From positions 124,001 through 188,000 of the forward strand of contig JAEWFW010000016.1 in assembly GCA_023388635.1 (NCBI GenBank): 64,000 bases of DNA, written 5' to 3'. Made by a program: the position numbers and the translations under genes. The notes below the pieces were generated by a model. The model searched no databases and had not been told where the DNA came from. It was given only the letters and a program-made list of their open reading frames with translations. Source of the DNA: Bacillota bacterium. Its GTDB lineage: Bacteria; Bacillota; Bacilli; Desulfuribacillales; Desulfuribacillaceae. Shown one piece after another: positions 1 to 8,284 of the stretch; within the stretch, counting starts at the first letter, position 1; every line of letters starts with the position of its first letter.

Positions 1-639
1 CCCTTCGGCAGCTTCCCACGCAAATTGATCTTCCTCTGTCTCCGCTTTCGAAACGACCGGTGCATCTTTCAACAAATTAGCGCCTGTGCCTTCCAACGGC
101 AATTCAGCTTTCGTCCAATTACCCGATCCACCTGTAATCGCTTTGGCATCAAATCCGGCAACATTTAAGGCTCCGTTCACTTGATTGGCTTGTTGTCCTG
201 AGTAGCAAAATACGTAAACCGGTTTATCCATCGGAATGCGATCAAGTAATGTCGCCAACTCGCCGCCGACAAAATTCACATTGTACGAACCAGGAATATG
301 ACCCTTTTCAAAATCTTCCGGCGCTCTGACATCTACGACGAAAACATCGTTCTCTTGAATCGCCTTCCATGCATCAGCCGGTGCCGCCATGAAGTTAGCT
401 CCGCCTGCTCTCTCAGCCGCAAAGTCCTTTGTCCGCTCCAATACAACTTCCTTTGCCGAAATCGCTGGTTTTGCCGGTTCCGGTGTCGCTTCCGGCATTG
501 GTGCTGGAGCCGGTGTTTGTACTGTTGGCGGTGTCTGCGTTGGCTGATCTACCGTTTTACCGCATCCTGCCATAAAGATTAACATAAACACTGATAAAAC
601 GATTACCGCTGTTTTAACTTTAAAATTCCATTTAAACAT
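1..639 (-). CDS. Rhodanese-domain lipoprotein (partial, runs off left edge)
   Basis: Lipid-anchored sulfurtransferase candidate. The frame opens at 639 behind a GGAGGGG ribosome binding site and stays open to base 1, so the C-terminus is missing. Residues 1-26 form a signal peptide ending in the lipobox MAGC with Cys26 as the lipidation site. A Pro/Ala/Thr-rich linker (about 30-60) leads to a single rhodanese domain (about 80-170) with the active-site loop FCYSGQQA, catalytic Cys145, and the conserved VVDVRAPEDF and GHIPGS motifs. Rhodaneses carry sulfane sulfur on that cysteine. Next to a polysulfide-reductase-like operon an extracytoplasmic sulfur carrier feeding the reductase is plausible (inference). 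A tail after the domain continues past the edge, and a second domain cannot be excluded. Confidence 0.85.
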   Translation of the reverse strand, partial: MFKWNFKVKTAVIVLSVFMLIFMAGCGKTVDQPTQTPPTVQTPAPAPMPEATPEPAKPAISAKEVVLERTKDFAAERAGGANFMAAPADAWKAIQENDVFVVDVRAPEDFEKGHIPGSYNVNFVGGELATLLDRIPMDKPVYVFCYSGQQANQVNGALNVAGFDAKAITGGSGNWTKAELPLEGTGANLLKDAPVVSKAETEEDQFAWEAAEG

Positions 640-676
640 TTTTTACCCCTCCGTATTTATATTATTGTTTTTATTG

Positions 677-690
677 CTGCCGACCGGCAG
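677..690 (-). other. Small GC-rich hairpin between lipoprotein genes
   Basis: CTGCC and GGCAG arms enclose a 4-nt loop between the two lipoprotein genes. No U-tract follows on the minus strand, so this looks more like an mRNA processing or stability element than a terminator. Confidence 0.3.
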
Positions 691-704
691 ACGATATCCT
701 AACT

Positions 705-899
705 TCATCCGATTCCCGTTGCTGATCCGCCCTGTATTTCCGGTGCTTGTGTTCTCTCCGGTGCCTCATAGCGTAAAATATTCGACACGACCGGTTGCGA
801 TGGCTCCGGCACTTCTACGACGGGAACCTGCTTGCAGCCGGTGAGCAAGAACATACTCACTGCCAGTAAAATCAGCCCTTTCTTCTTTGCCAATCCCAT
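705..899 (-). CDS. Small lipoprotein of unknown function (64 aa)
   Basis: I do not recognise a family. The start at 899 is chosen because GGAGGG lies seven bases upstream; an earlier in-frame codon at 923 would overlap the torD-like gene. The product is a signal peptide with lipobox LLTGC (Cys about residue 22) followed by about 40 residues rich in Pro, Val and Glu and no recognisable domain. It sits between the chaperone gene and the rhodanese lipoprotein, so it is probably co-transcribed with the reductase. It could be a small accessory lipoprotein at the outer face of the membrane. Confidence 0.7.
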   Translation of the reverse strand: MGLAKKKGLILLAVSMFLLTGCKQVPVVEVPEPSQPVVSNILRYEAPERTQAPEIQGGSATGIG

Positions 900-916
900 A
901 ATCAGTCCCTCCGATC

Positions 917-1540
917 TCAACACAAATTCCCTTGCTGCTCTTCAATCATTCTTCGCTGCAATGCTTCCACTACGTCGATGACGACTTGCGTAATGCACAA
1001 ATATACATTGTGACCACGTACTTGCTGAATTTGCGCTTTAAAGTCCGCCAACCAATCAAAATGATCCTTGATAAATTGGCGTGTCTCCTGCACCGCTTGC
1101 TGATCGACAAAATACCCCAACAGCTCCAATAAGACACTGATATGATCAGGTTGCCTGCTTAGTTCGTCAGGTAACTCTATCTGTAATCGCTCCAGCATAT
1201 AGCGTACATGCAATGCGCTATCTCCCATTAAGTAACCTTTACTGTCGGCAAAGCCGATGCCCGAGCTCTGATCCGTCGTCCAGACTTTATATACCGACTC
1301 CACCGGTACTGCCGCTTCGCGACCTATACTGATAAACGTCAGGCAATATGCACGCTTCATCGCTTCGTAGTCAGTAAACACGATCTGCTCTTGCAGTTCG
1401 TCGAAAGCAGCGCTGGAAAATCCATACTTTTGCATCATCTCCGCCAATTCGCGCCAAATATCTCCTCGCCACAATGCTTCATAAAACCCGCTTTCGGGAA
1501 ATTTATAGAATTCCGACAATATCCGAAAAATTTCTCCCAT
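917..1540 (-). CDS. TorD/DmsD-family molybdoenzyme chaperone
   Basis: Cytoplasmic chaperone predicted to bind the twin-arginine leader of the neighbouring catalytic subunit and hold it for molybdenum cofactor insertion. The start MGEIFRILSEFYKFP at 1540 has a GGGG box upstream and lies one base after the stop of the membrane-subunit gene; a longer frame back to 1609 would run into that gene. The product is 207 aa, usual for the family. It is mostly helical and carries the family-like stretch QPDHISVLLELLGYF, which matches the PDH..xELE signature of TorD proteins. It is encoded directly after psrABC-like genes, the usual position for a dedicated chaperone. Confidence 0.82.
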   Translation of the reverse strand: MGEIFRILSEFYKFPESGFYEALWRGDIWRELAEMMQKYGFSSAAFDELQEQIVFTDYEAMKRAYCLTFISIGREAAVPVESVYKVWTTDQSSGIGFADSKGYLMGDSALHVRYMLERLQIELPDELSRQPDHISVLLELLGYFVDQQAVQETRQFIKDHFDWLADFKAQIQQVRGHNVYLCITQVVIDVVEALQRRMIEEQQGNLC

Positions 1541-1541
1541 A

Positions 1542-2711
1542 TTATATCCCCGTAGCGGCAGTATGCCCGACTTGTTTCTTGGGGAACCCGCTGTTATCCT
1601 GATAATCAAGCGGCAATTTTTGTTCAGCCAGTAAATATAAGAGAATGGCGACTCCCAATGCTCCGACGATCACACCCCACGCAGGCAACCCTGTTTGAAA
1701 CGAGTGATAGGCAACATCCGTCGCCCCACCGACAACTTTCAGAGGTACCAATTGACCGGCAATGACCAAATCGTAGCGCATGAAAAACGCACCGATTAGC
1801 GCCAACACTGCCGCAGGGAATATTCTCTTGCTTTGAAAACCGCCCGGCAACATCAAAATCACAAACGGGATGACCATGCCAAATCCCACTTCAAATATCC
1901 AAAATTTCCACGCTAGAGGTCCGACAACTACCGCAACCACCGCTTCATACTTACCGGGAACGCCTCCATAAACACCGGAAATCATTTTCCAGATGACGAA
2001 AAACATCATCATTGCCAAAAACATGGCGAGCAGTTTGCCCAGTATAGGCATAATATGCGTTCCTACCTGCCGTACTGTGCCGCCCTGTCGTTCGACAAAG
2101 TAGAAGATGATCGACAAAAGCACTACACCCGACAGAAAAGCTGACAGCAGAAAGTACACCGGTAGATACGGACCGTTCCAATACGGTCTGGCATTGATCA
2201 GAGCAAATACTCCTCCCATATTGCTTAGAGCCGCCAGGGCTGTCAAAAATGCAACGGTACCGGTAGCGACTGCCAACTTCTGTTTATTGGTAATCATCAG
2301 AATCAATTGCAGCACCATAAGCACCAGATACACACTGTAAAGCGCCCCCATCCACATAATTGGTGCCGTCAAATTCGGCGATAGCATGAGGTATATCATA
2401 TTTAACGGATTGCCCAGTTCCATGCCGATGATGATAAAGCCTGACAATAATGTGACAATTGCCATCGCGACTGCCCGTTTGCTGACAATCTCAAATTGCT
2501 TAATTTTGAATATGTAACCGAGCGATCCGACCAAGCACAGCCCGGCACTTGTGACTACGAAAAACTCATAACCGGCAATCATCGCTCCCCACGGCATTCT
2601 ATCACTCGTTCCCATCGCCTCTTCGCCATGCAGGATGATCATGGTTGCTCCTGCGATACCGATAACAATCATAATCGCCGCTATTATCATCCAAGTTTTT
2701 GCTTTTTGCAT
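1542..2711 (-). CDS. psrC: NrfD/PsrC-family quinol-oxidising membrane subunit
   Basis: Integral membrane subunit that would exchange electrons between the menaquinone pool and the Fe-S subunit. ATG at 2711 is preferred over GTG at 2720 because the GGGGGTGAG box is correctly spaced only for the ATG. The protein (389 aa) shows about ten hydrophobic segments, starting with WMIIAAIMIVIGIAGATMII, and has the length expected for PsrC. It has no haem motif, as expected for this family. It lies 15 bases after psrB. PsrC, TtrC, SrdC and DmsC-like proteins share this fold, so the substrate of the complex cannot be read from this subunit. Confidence 0.88.
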   Translation of the reverse strand: MQKAKTWMIIAAIMIVIGIAGATMIILHGEEAMGTSDRMPWGAMIAGYEFFVVTSAGLCLVGSLGYIFKIKQFEIVSKRAVAMAIVTLLSGFIIIGMELGNPLNMIYLMLSPNLTAPIMWMGALYSVYLVLMVLQLILMITNKQKLAVATGTVAFLTALAALSNMGGVFALINARPYWNGPYLPVYFLLSAFLSGVVLLSIIFYFVERQGGTVRQVGTHIMPILGKLLAMFLAMMMFFVIWKMISGVYGGVPGKYEAVVAVVVGPLAWKFWIFEVGFGMVIPFVILMLPGGFQSKRIFPAAVLALIGAFFMRYDLVIAGQLVPLKVVGGATDVAYHSFQTGLPAWGVIVGALGVAILLYLLAEQKLPLDYQDNSGFPKKQVGHTAATGI

Positions 2712-2726
2712 TTTTCTCACCCCCTG

Positions 2727-3266
2727 CTATTTTTTCACGTAGTAAACGCGCGGTCGTGTTCCTTTTTCAGGAATCAATTGATAGACACTCGATTTCGCCA
2801 TCTTGCGGCTGATTTCACTGTTCGGATCATCTAAATCTCCGAATGTCCGTACTTCGCACATACATGTGCTGGCACACGCCGGTTCATAACCATCAACGAT
2901 GTAATCGACACAGAAACTACATTTTTCTGGAACCTTATGTTCGTTAAACGTTCGCACATCGTACGGGCAAGCCACCATACAATACTTACAACCGATACAT
3001 TTCTTCGCATTGACTAAAACAATTCCGTCCGAGCGCTTATACGTCGCACCTGTCGGGCAAACATGTTGGCAAGGCGGATTGTCGCAATGCATGCACTGGA
3101 CAGGAACGATCTCCTGTTTTACCGTAGGGTAAGTCCCACTTTCACGAAACTCCAACCGATTAAAATACTGTTCCGGAGGCAATTGATGCTGCATCTGACA
3201 GGCAATTCTGCACGCGCCACATCCTGTACATCGTGACGCATCAATCAACATAGCGTAATGAGCCAT
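2727..3266 (-). CDS. psrB: Four-cluster ferredoxin subunit of a molybdoenzyme (PsrB/PhsB-like)
   Basis: Electron-transfer subunit (179 aa) linking the membrane anchor to the catalytic subunit. Four cysteine groups are visible: CTGCGACRIAC near the N-terminus, CMHCDNPPCQHVCP around residue 58, CIGCKYCMVAC around 91, and CSFC...ACASTC around 116. This is the standard arrangement for four [4Fe-4S] clusters in DMSO-reductase-family B subunits. It has no signal peptide, so export would be by hitch-hiking with the Tat-targeted catalytic subunit. It begins one base after the psrA stop, which implies tight translational coupling. Confidence 0.92.
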   Translation of the reverse strand: MAHYAMLIDASRCTGCGACRIACQMQHQLPPEQYFNRLEFRESGTYPTVKQEIVPVQCMHCDNPPCQHVCPTGATYKRSDGIVLVNAKKCIGCKYCMVACPYDVRTFNEHKVPEKCSFCVDYIVDGYEPACASTCMCEVRTFGDLDDPNSEISRKMAKSSVYQLIPEKGTRPRVYYVKK

Positions 3267-3267
3267 A

Positions 3268-5454
3268 TCAGTTCGCCTCCTTAGTGATTTTCACGATGAC
3301 TTCTTGGGAATTCGTTCCGCCAGCCATCGGTTCCACTTGTACTTCAAGGAAATCATTGAAATTCACGCCGATTCCATACCCAATCTGCTGCTTTTCTGAA
3401 AAGTTACCGTACGAGTTGGCGATCCAGACACAGTCCGGATGCAATAACTCCGTGACCTTGACCCGCGCTTTTTTACGTGCCACACTCGATTCCACCGTGA
3501 CCGTATCGCCGTGTTTAATGCCCAATTGCTCAGCGCGTGCCCGGTTCATCCACATCCATTCACCGTTGTATTTCTTCGTCATTGCCATCAGATACGGGTT
3601 ATTGGCTGTCACGCTATGGGAATGCCATGGCTGCTTGCCATGAACCAGACGGAATTCATCGATACCATTCGGCCATGTAGCAGGTGGAACCCATGTGGGG
3701 ACTCCCATAAAACCGTGCTCTTCATATTCAGGCACTTTAAAGTTGACTTTTTTCGTTGACGTTCTAAATTCTTCTGGTGGACCGGGTACAAACGTACTCG
3801 TAAACTCAATGACGCCTTCTTCTCTTAGGCGTTCGTAAGTAACTCCTTCCAATGTGGAAAGTGCCGCTTCCACCTCTTCTTCCAATGTAAAATTGAAATA
3901 TCCTTGGTGCCCCATCGCCTCGGCAATGCCTTGCACGATGTCACGCAAATGCTTCGTATCGTGAATCGGTTCCAATGCTTGATTGCGCATGGCAACCTGC
4001 GGATACGGATGCGCCAAATGCCCACTGCAATTCTTAGGCGTTTCTGTTCTCTCCAGGTAGTAACTCTCAGGAAGCACATAATCTGCCGTATGCACTGCTG
4101 TTTCATTCCAATCCGTGGGAATGACGACAACCAATTCTGCTTGTTTCATCTTTTTCTGATACTCGGGATTGGGTGAAGTGCGCAACGGGTTATTGTGATA
4201 AATAAATAACGCTTTAATGATTCCGTCTTCGACCAATTGCGGCGTAATTTGCGCAATGCCTCTGCCCGGCTCAACCGTCGGATACTTGCCTTTCACACCG
4301 GCTCCATCCGCCCGTTCTCCTTTGCGTTTAAACGGAGGCATTTTTCTATCTACCTCGCCGAACGGAACATCTTGTGGCGGAATTAGCCCTCCTTCTTGAT
4401 AAAAGTTTCCTAAGAGAGCATTGACGACTACGTTCATCATCGCTGTCTGGGTACTGTTCACATAGTGCGAATGCAGACCATGATATCCTGGCTCCAATAT
4501 CGCCTTAGGTGCGTTCTCCGCCAGTTCTCTGGCAATCCGGCGAATTGTATCAGCAGGAATTCCCGTGACCTCCGCCGCCCAGTCGGCATTGGCATTGTTG
4601 TTGAGCTTCCAGAAGTCTTCAAATCCCAAAACATGTCGCTTGACAAATGCCTCATCGTATAATTTTTCAGAAATTAGCGTATGGGCAATTGCCAAGAAGA
4701 ACGCCAAATCAGTACCTGGACGAATCGGTATCCACTCGTCGGCGATTTTCGCCATTTCGTTGTATCGCGGATCGACGACGATCAGCTTTGCTCCTCTATC
4801 CAACGCCCTATGTACGCGCTGCATACCGTTCGGCATCACGGCACCGCCAAAATTGCGACCGACAAACAGCAGGTAATCGGCGTGTTCATGGTCTGCCGCC
4901 AACGACTGTCCGACCATTTTCGGCCATACATTTGTTTTCGAGGTAAAGCATGTCGAATAATGAGTGCAATAATTAGGTGAACCCACTAAATCTAATAATA
5001 TATTGGCATAAAATTGACCTTTCGGTCCGTGCTCCAGCCACAAGACGGAATCGCCTTTATACTGGTCTACAATCGTCTGCAGCTTCGCCGCAATTTCCGT
5101 AAACGCCTGTTCCCAGGAAATCGGTTCGAAATCATCGCCAACACGCTTCATCGGTTGCGTAACACGTGATGTATTGTATATATCCGCTGCGACACCGTGA
5201 CCGCGGGCACACAATCTTCCGCCTGATTTCAGATGTAATGGGTGTCCTTCTACTTTCCACAAACGACCATTCTTCGTATATGCCGCCTGACCACACAAAC
5301 TCGAACATCCGTTGCATTGTGTCCATACTTTCTCCAGCGGCGCTTCCGATGCCACCTTTCTGTAATCAGATAGGCTGACATATACAGGTAACGCCGTGGC
5401 AATACTACCGACTGCCGCTGCCTTTAGAAATGTCCGTCGAGTCCATTTTCTCAA
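3268..5454 (-). CDS. psrA: Molybdopterin oxidoreductase catalytic subunit (PsrA/PhsA-like)
   Basis: Catalytic subunit (728 aa) of a DMSO-reductase-family enzyme exported by Tat. The leader carries RRTFLKAAA at residues 6-14. Cys47, Cys50, Cys54 and Cys82 form the N-terminal [4Fe-4S] site, and Cys169 in THYSTCFTS sits where a cysteine molybdenum ligand is expected. The start appears to be TTG (5454) behind GGAGAGGAAG, as no ATG precedes the twin arginines. Psr, Phs, Ttr, Srd and Arr enzymes share this layout. The rhodanese and sulfur-transport neighbours favour polysulfide or thiosulfate, but selenate or another oxyanion is possible. Confidence 0.88.
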   Translation of the reverse strand: MRKWTRRTFLKAAAVGSIATALPVYVSLSDYRKVASEAPLEKVWTQCNGCSSLCGQAAYTKNGRLWKVEGHPLHLKSGGRLCARGHGVAADIYNTSRVTQPMKRVGDDFEPISWEQAFTEIAAKLQTIVDQYKGDSVLWLEHGPKGQFYANILLDLVGSPNYCTHYSTCFTSKTNVWPKMVGQSLAADHEHADYLLFVGRNFGGAVMPNGMQRVHRALDRGAKLIVVDPRYNEMAKIADEWIPIRPGTDLAFFLAIAHTLISEKLYDEAFVKRHVLGFEDFWKLNNNANADWAAEVTGIPADTIRRIARELAENAPKAILEPGYHGLHSHYVNSTQTAMMNVVVNALLGNFYQEGGLIPPQDVPFGEVDRKMPPFKRKGERADGAGVKGKYPTVEPGRGIAQITPQLVEDGIIKALFIYHNNPLRTSPNPEYQKKMKQAELVVVIPTDWNETAVHTADYVLPESYYLERTETPKNCSGHLAHPYPQVAMRNQALEPIHDTKHLRDIVQGIAEAMGHQGYFNFTLEEEVEAALSTLEGVTYERLREEGVIEFTSTFVPGPPEEFRTSTKKVNFKVPEYEEHGFMGVPTWVPPATWPNGIDEFRLVHGKQPWHSHSVTANNPYLMAMTKKYNGEWMWMNRARAEQLGIKHGDTVTVESSVARKKARVKVTELLHPDCVWIANSYGNFSEKQQIGYGIGVNFNDFLEVQVEPMAGGTNSQEVIVKITKEAN

Positions 5455-5806
5455 GCTACTTCCTCTCCTTTCACTCGCATGTGACGAAATGTGAATTCAT
5501 TCCGTTCTCAGTTCCAATATATTGTTTACAAATCTCATGGTCAATTCATCAAAACTTCATAAATCAACGGCTGAATTTTGCGTTCCTATACCCCAGTAAG
5601 CGTACCGCCGAAACTGTTATAAGCAACTTTTATAGCCATAAAAAACAAACATATCTCTTTGTCAGAAATATGTTTGTTTTTTATGGCTATATAGAATATT
5701 CTAGCAGTAACAGGCTAGGTTGCCCAAATCAAGTTTACTTTACCCGATGACTGCGTCCCTGGATAAGGGCGGCTAGGATTCAGATAAAGTGCAATCTGAA
5801 TCAAGT
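5455..5806. other. Intergenic region upstream of psrA
   Basis: This gap of about 350 bases separates yeeE from psrA and presumably holds the psrA promoter, which I could not place confidently. It contains a 24-bp perfect inverted repeat (5631-5691), a 9-bp hairpin just after the yeeE stop (5777-5802) and a short direct repeat of the yeeE tail (5726-5744 against 5799-5816). No convincing gene is present. Confidence 0.6.
5631..5691. repeat. Perfect 24-bp inverted repeat with 13-nt loop
   Basis: The arms 5631-5654 and 5668-5691 are exact reverse complements and AT-rich (they contain AGCCATAAAAAAC). The transcript would form a very stable hairpin in either direction. It lies downstream of yeeE and upstream of psrA, so it could be a terminator, a regulator target or the relic of a small mobile repeat. 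There is no GC-rich core. Confidence 0.85.
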
Positions 5807-6967
5807 CTACTTTACCAAATAGCGCATGAGAATTTTCAGTCCGACCCATACACCTAAGATCATACATAGGAGAAATACCCAACCATGTAACGATAGGGAC
5901 GGAATACCCGACATGACGGAACTGATGTTACATCCATGGGCTAAACGTGCACCCACACCCATCAAAAACCCACCTGCCAAAGCAGATGCGATAAATCGGC
6001 GATTTGCCACATGACGAATCCGAAATTCCTTTCCTAGCAATGCGGAAATCAGTGAACCGATGATCATCGCCAGCACCAGTGGAACAAATGGATGCGCCAA
6101 GAACGCATCTTGTTTTGTCGCCATTTGCACAAGCAGCGGTGACTCGTTGACAGCCGGTACTGCCGTTTTCAATAATCCGAATGCCAGATGGATAATACCA
6201 TTGGTAATACCCCACGTTTTATTCCAAAGAAATACGAGTGTCGTGAGGATTGCCAAAAAAACGGCACCGGTGGTGTATGACCACGGTCGGAAGAATCGCT
6301 GGGCAAACGGCAACGGTACACTTGCCGCCTGAAACTGGGCCGCCGATACCGCACTGCCATGTTTTCGCTGTTCTATGTGGGTGAATAACCCATACACCCC
6401 AGCAAACAAGCAGACCTGTAAAACTATGCTTTGCGGCAAACCGATCAAATCCGGCAGAAAAACGGCGTCACGACCAATATTATATTGACTGATCCGATCG
6501 TATTGCCAAGTAGTCAACAGCAAGCCCAGTACAATCCCGAGGAAGCTCCACCATTGCATGATCAAGCCTTCACCCATGCGGATCAAAGTTCCTGAAGTAC
6601 AACCGCCGGCAATTACCATGCCGATACCGAATATAAACGCACCGATCATCGTAAATATGCTTACGGGCTCCAACCGACTGCCAACCATCAACGATGTCTT
6701 GCCGGAAATAAAATATAGGACACCGAATGTGACGGTCGTTATGATCAGATACAACAGGATTCCTTTGGCAATCGAAAAATTGCGTATGAGAAACACATCG
6801 CGAATGGAAGCCACTGTACAAAATCGCGAACGCTGAATGGTAAAGCCGTACATTATCCCTAACGACCACGCAATCGCCAAATTTGTTATCGATAATAAAA
6901 ACAGCACGACGACCACAACTATATTCATGATAGCGATCGAAAATCCGATTTGTCTTTGATTGGTCAT
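5807..6967 (-). CDS. YeeE/YedE-family sulfur/selenium compound transporter
   Basis: Polytopic membrane protein (386 aa) of the YeeE/YedE (TsuA) family, whose characterised members import thiosulfate and whose YedE branch is associated with selenium metabolism. It shows the two family signatures, GGCTSGTLIRMGEG in the first half and GARLAHGCNISSVMSG near the C-terminus, with the functional cysteines, and about nine or ten hydrophobic segments. The ATG at 6967 has GGAGG nine bases upstream. It is divergent from the LysR gene with only about 50 bases between them and is upstream of the psr operon on the same strand. Confidence 0.9.
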   Translation of the reverse strand: MTNQRQIGFSIAIMNIVVVVVLFLLSITNLAIAWSLGIMYGFTIQRSRFCTVASIRDVFLIRNFSIAKGILLYLIITTVTFGVLYFISGKTSLMVGSRLEPVSIFTMIGAFIFGIGMVIAGGCTSGTLIRMGEGLIMQWWSFLGIVLGLLLTTWQYDRISQYNIGRDAVFLPDLIGLPQSIVLQVCLFAGVYGLFTHIEQRKHGSAVSAAQFQAASVPLPFAQRFFRPWSYTTGAVFLAILTTLVFLWNKTWGITNGIIHLAFGLLKTAVPAVNESPLLVQMATKQDAFLAHPFVPLVLAMIIGSLISALLGKEFRIRHVANRRFIASALAGGFLMGVGARLAHGCNISSVMSGIPSLSLHGWVFLLCMILGVWVGLKILMRYLVK

Positions 6968-7019
6968 CCATAGCTACCTCCCTTACATAATAGTGAGTCA
7001 AACTGAAAGGAGTCTGTCA

Positions 7020-7943
7020 ATGAATCTCTTTGCCGTAGAAGCCTTCTGCCTCGTAGTCAAACTAGGAAGCATTTCCAAGGCTGCCAAGGAACTGCATATC
7101 AGTCAACCTGCACTCAGTCTACAAATCCAGGAGCTCGAAAATCTACTGGATGCGAAACTATTAGAGCGCAGCAATCGCGGTGTTACACCGACGGAAACCG
7201 GTTTACTAGTCATCGAATACGGGAATAAACTGCTCACATTATCCGATAATTTAAAGCGTGAAGTGCACGCGATCAGCAACACCCAAACGGAACTAACGGT
7301 CGCTTCCTCTAGTACGATCGGACAATTTTCACTTCCCTGTACACTCTATATATTTCATGAACGATTTCCTGAAAGCAAGATTACGACTAAAATATCAAAT
7401 ACGCAAGAGGCAATCGACCAACTGCTGAACAACAGCGTCGATTTGGCAATCCTGGAAGGTCCTTTAGGGAACGACGACAAACAAAACCTTAAAAGTGAAG
7501 GAATCGTTCTGCAAAAAATCGCCCGCGACGATCTCGTAGTCATTACTCCTTATTCCGGTGACTGGCTGGAAATCGAAGAATTGACAATGAGCGATTTCAT
7601 GAACCTTCCGTGGATCTTTCGCGAGAAGGGCTCCGGCATTCGCTCTACCATTGAGACAAAATTGATCCAAGAGGGCTATAATCCTAAGCTGTTAAACATA
7701 AACATGGAGCTCGAGCAGACGAGTGCGATTATTTCCTCTGTGGCTGCCGACCGCGGCTTATCGATGTTACCAAGACTGGCAGTGAAGAAGGAACTCCATT
7801 ACAAGACTCTCAAAGCCATTCGCATCAAAGAATTCCTGTTCTATCACACAATCAGCCTTGCCTACAACCCCAAAAGGGTAAAATCAAGTCTAGCAACGGC
7901 ATTTTTGCAGCTCTTGCAATCGAAAGACAGGGGCTTTTGCTAA
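7020..7943 (+). CDS. LysR-family transcriptional regulator
   Basis: DNA-binding activator or repressor (307 aa). Start ATG at 7020 is supported by AGGAG seven bases upstream; an earlier in-frame codon at 6960 would overlap the divergent transporter start. The N-terminal winged helix-turn-helix is clear (NLFAVEAFCLVVKLGSISK, then AAKELHISQPALSLQIQELE). It is followed by the periplasmic-binding-protein-like effector domain. Divergent placement against yeeE suggests that it controls this transporter and perhaps the psr operon or tusA. Regulators of this type next to YedE and a TusA-like protein are known as selenium-metabolism-associated LysR proteins. The effector is unknown. Confidence 0.9.
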   Translation: MNLFAVEAFCLVVKLGSISKAAKELHISQPALSLQIQELENLLDAKLLERSNRGVTPTETGLLVIEYGNKLLTLSDNLKREVHAISNTQTELTVASSSTIGQFSLPCTLYIFHERFPESKITTKISNTQEAIDQLLNNSVDLAILEGPLGNDDKQNLKSEGIVLQKIARDDLVVITPYSGDWLEIEELTMSDFMNLPWIFREKGSGIRSTIETKLIQEGYNPKLLNINMELEQTSAIISSVAADRGLSMLPRLAVKKELHYKTLKAIRIKEFLFYHTISLAYNPKRVKSSLATAFLQLLQSKDRGFC

Positions 7944-7973
7944 CCGACTGTCAACTTGTGCTATGCAACAAAA

Positions 7974-8201
7974 TCAGACTGATTTTTCAACAGATATCTG
8001 CCAAATGCCGTAATCGATTTCTTCTGCGAAACATGGATACCCCATTTTCTTTTGAAAATGATCGATTACAATTTGTGTCGTACAGCTATGATCTGTTTTC
8101 ACAGTCACCCGGTCACCTGCCGACAGAGTTTTTAGTGCTTTCTCCATGCGTATAATTGGTATCGGACACATTTCTCCTATGCAATCAAGAACAATTTCCA
8201 C
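7974..8201 (-). CDS. TusA/SirA-family sulfur-carrier protein
   Basis: Small (75 aa) cytoplasmic sulfur-trafficking protein. It has the CPIPI motif at residues 12-16 (Cys12 is the predicted persulfide cysteine) within the two-layer alpha/beta TusA fold, and matches the family's usual length. The start is GTG at 8201 with GGGGG upstream. It converges on the LysR gene. Together with the YedE transporter it looks like YedF/TusA partners of the selenium/sulfur module. Whether it delivers sulfur or selenium cannot be told from sequence. Confidence 0.88.
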   Translation of the reverse strand: MEIVLDCIGEMCPIPIIRMEKALKTLSAGDRVTVKTDHSCTTQIVIDHFQKKMGYPCFAEEIDYGIWQISVEKSV

Positions 8202-8264
8202 GTCATATCCCCCATTTGTAAAGTTCCCCTGATCTATATAAAGTCGATTTTAAACATATAAAAA

Positions 8265-8284
8265 CCACCTGAATACTCAGGTGG
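8265..8284 (-). terminator. Intrinsic terminator overlapping the end of the GGDEF gene
   Basis: CCACCTGA and TCAGGTGG form an 8-bp stem with a short loop, followed on the minus strand by TTTTTATA. The stop codon of the response-regulator gene (8277-8279) lies inside the stem. Confidence 0.85.
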
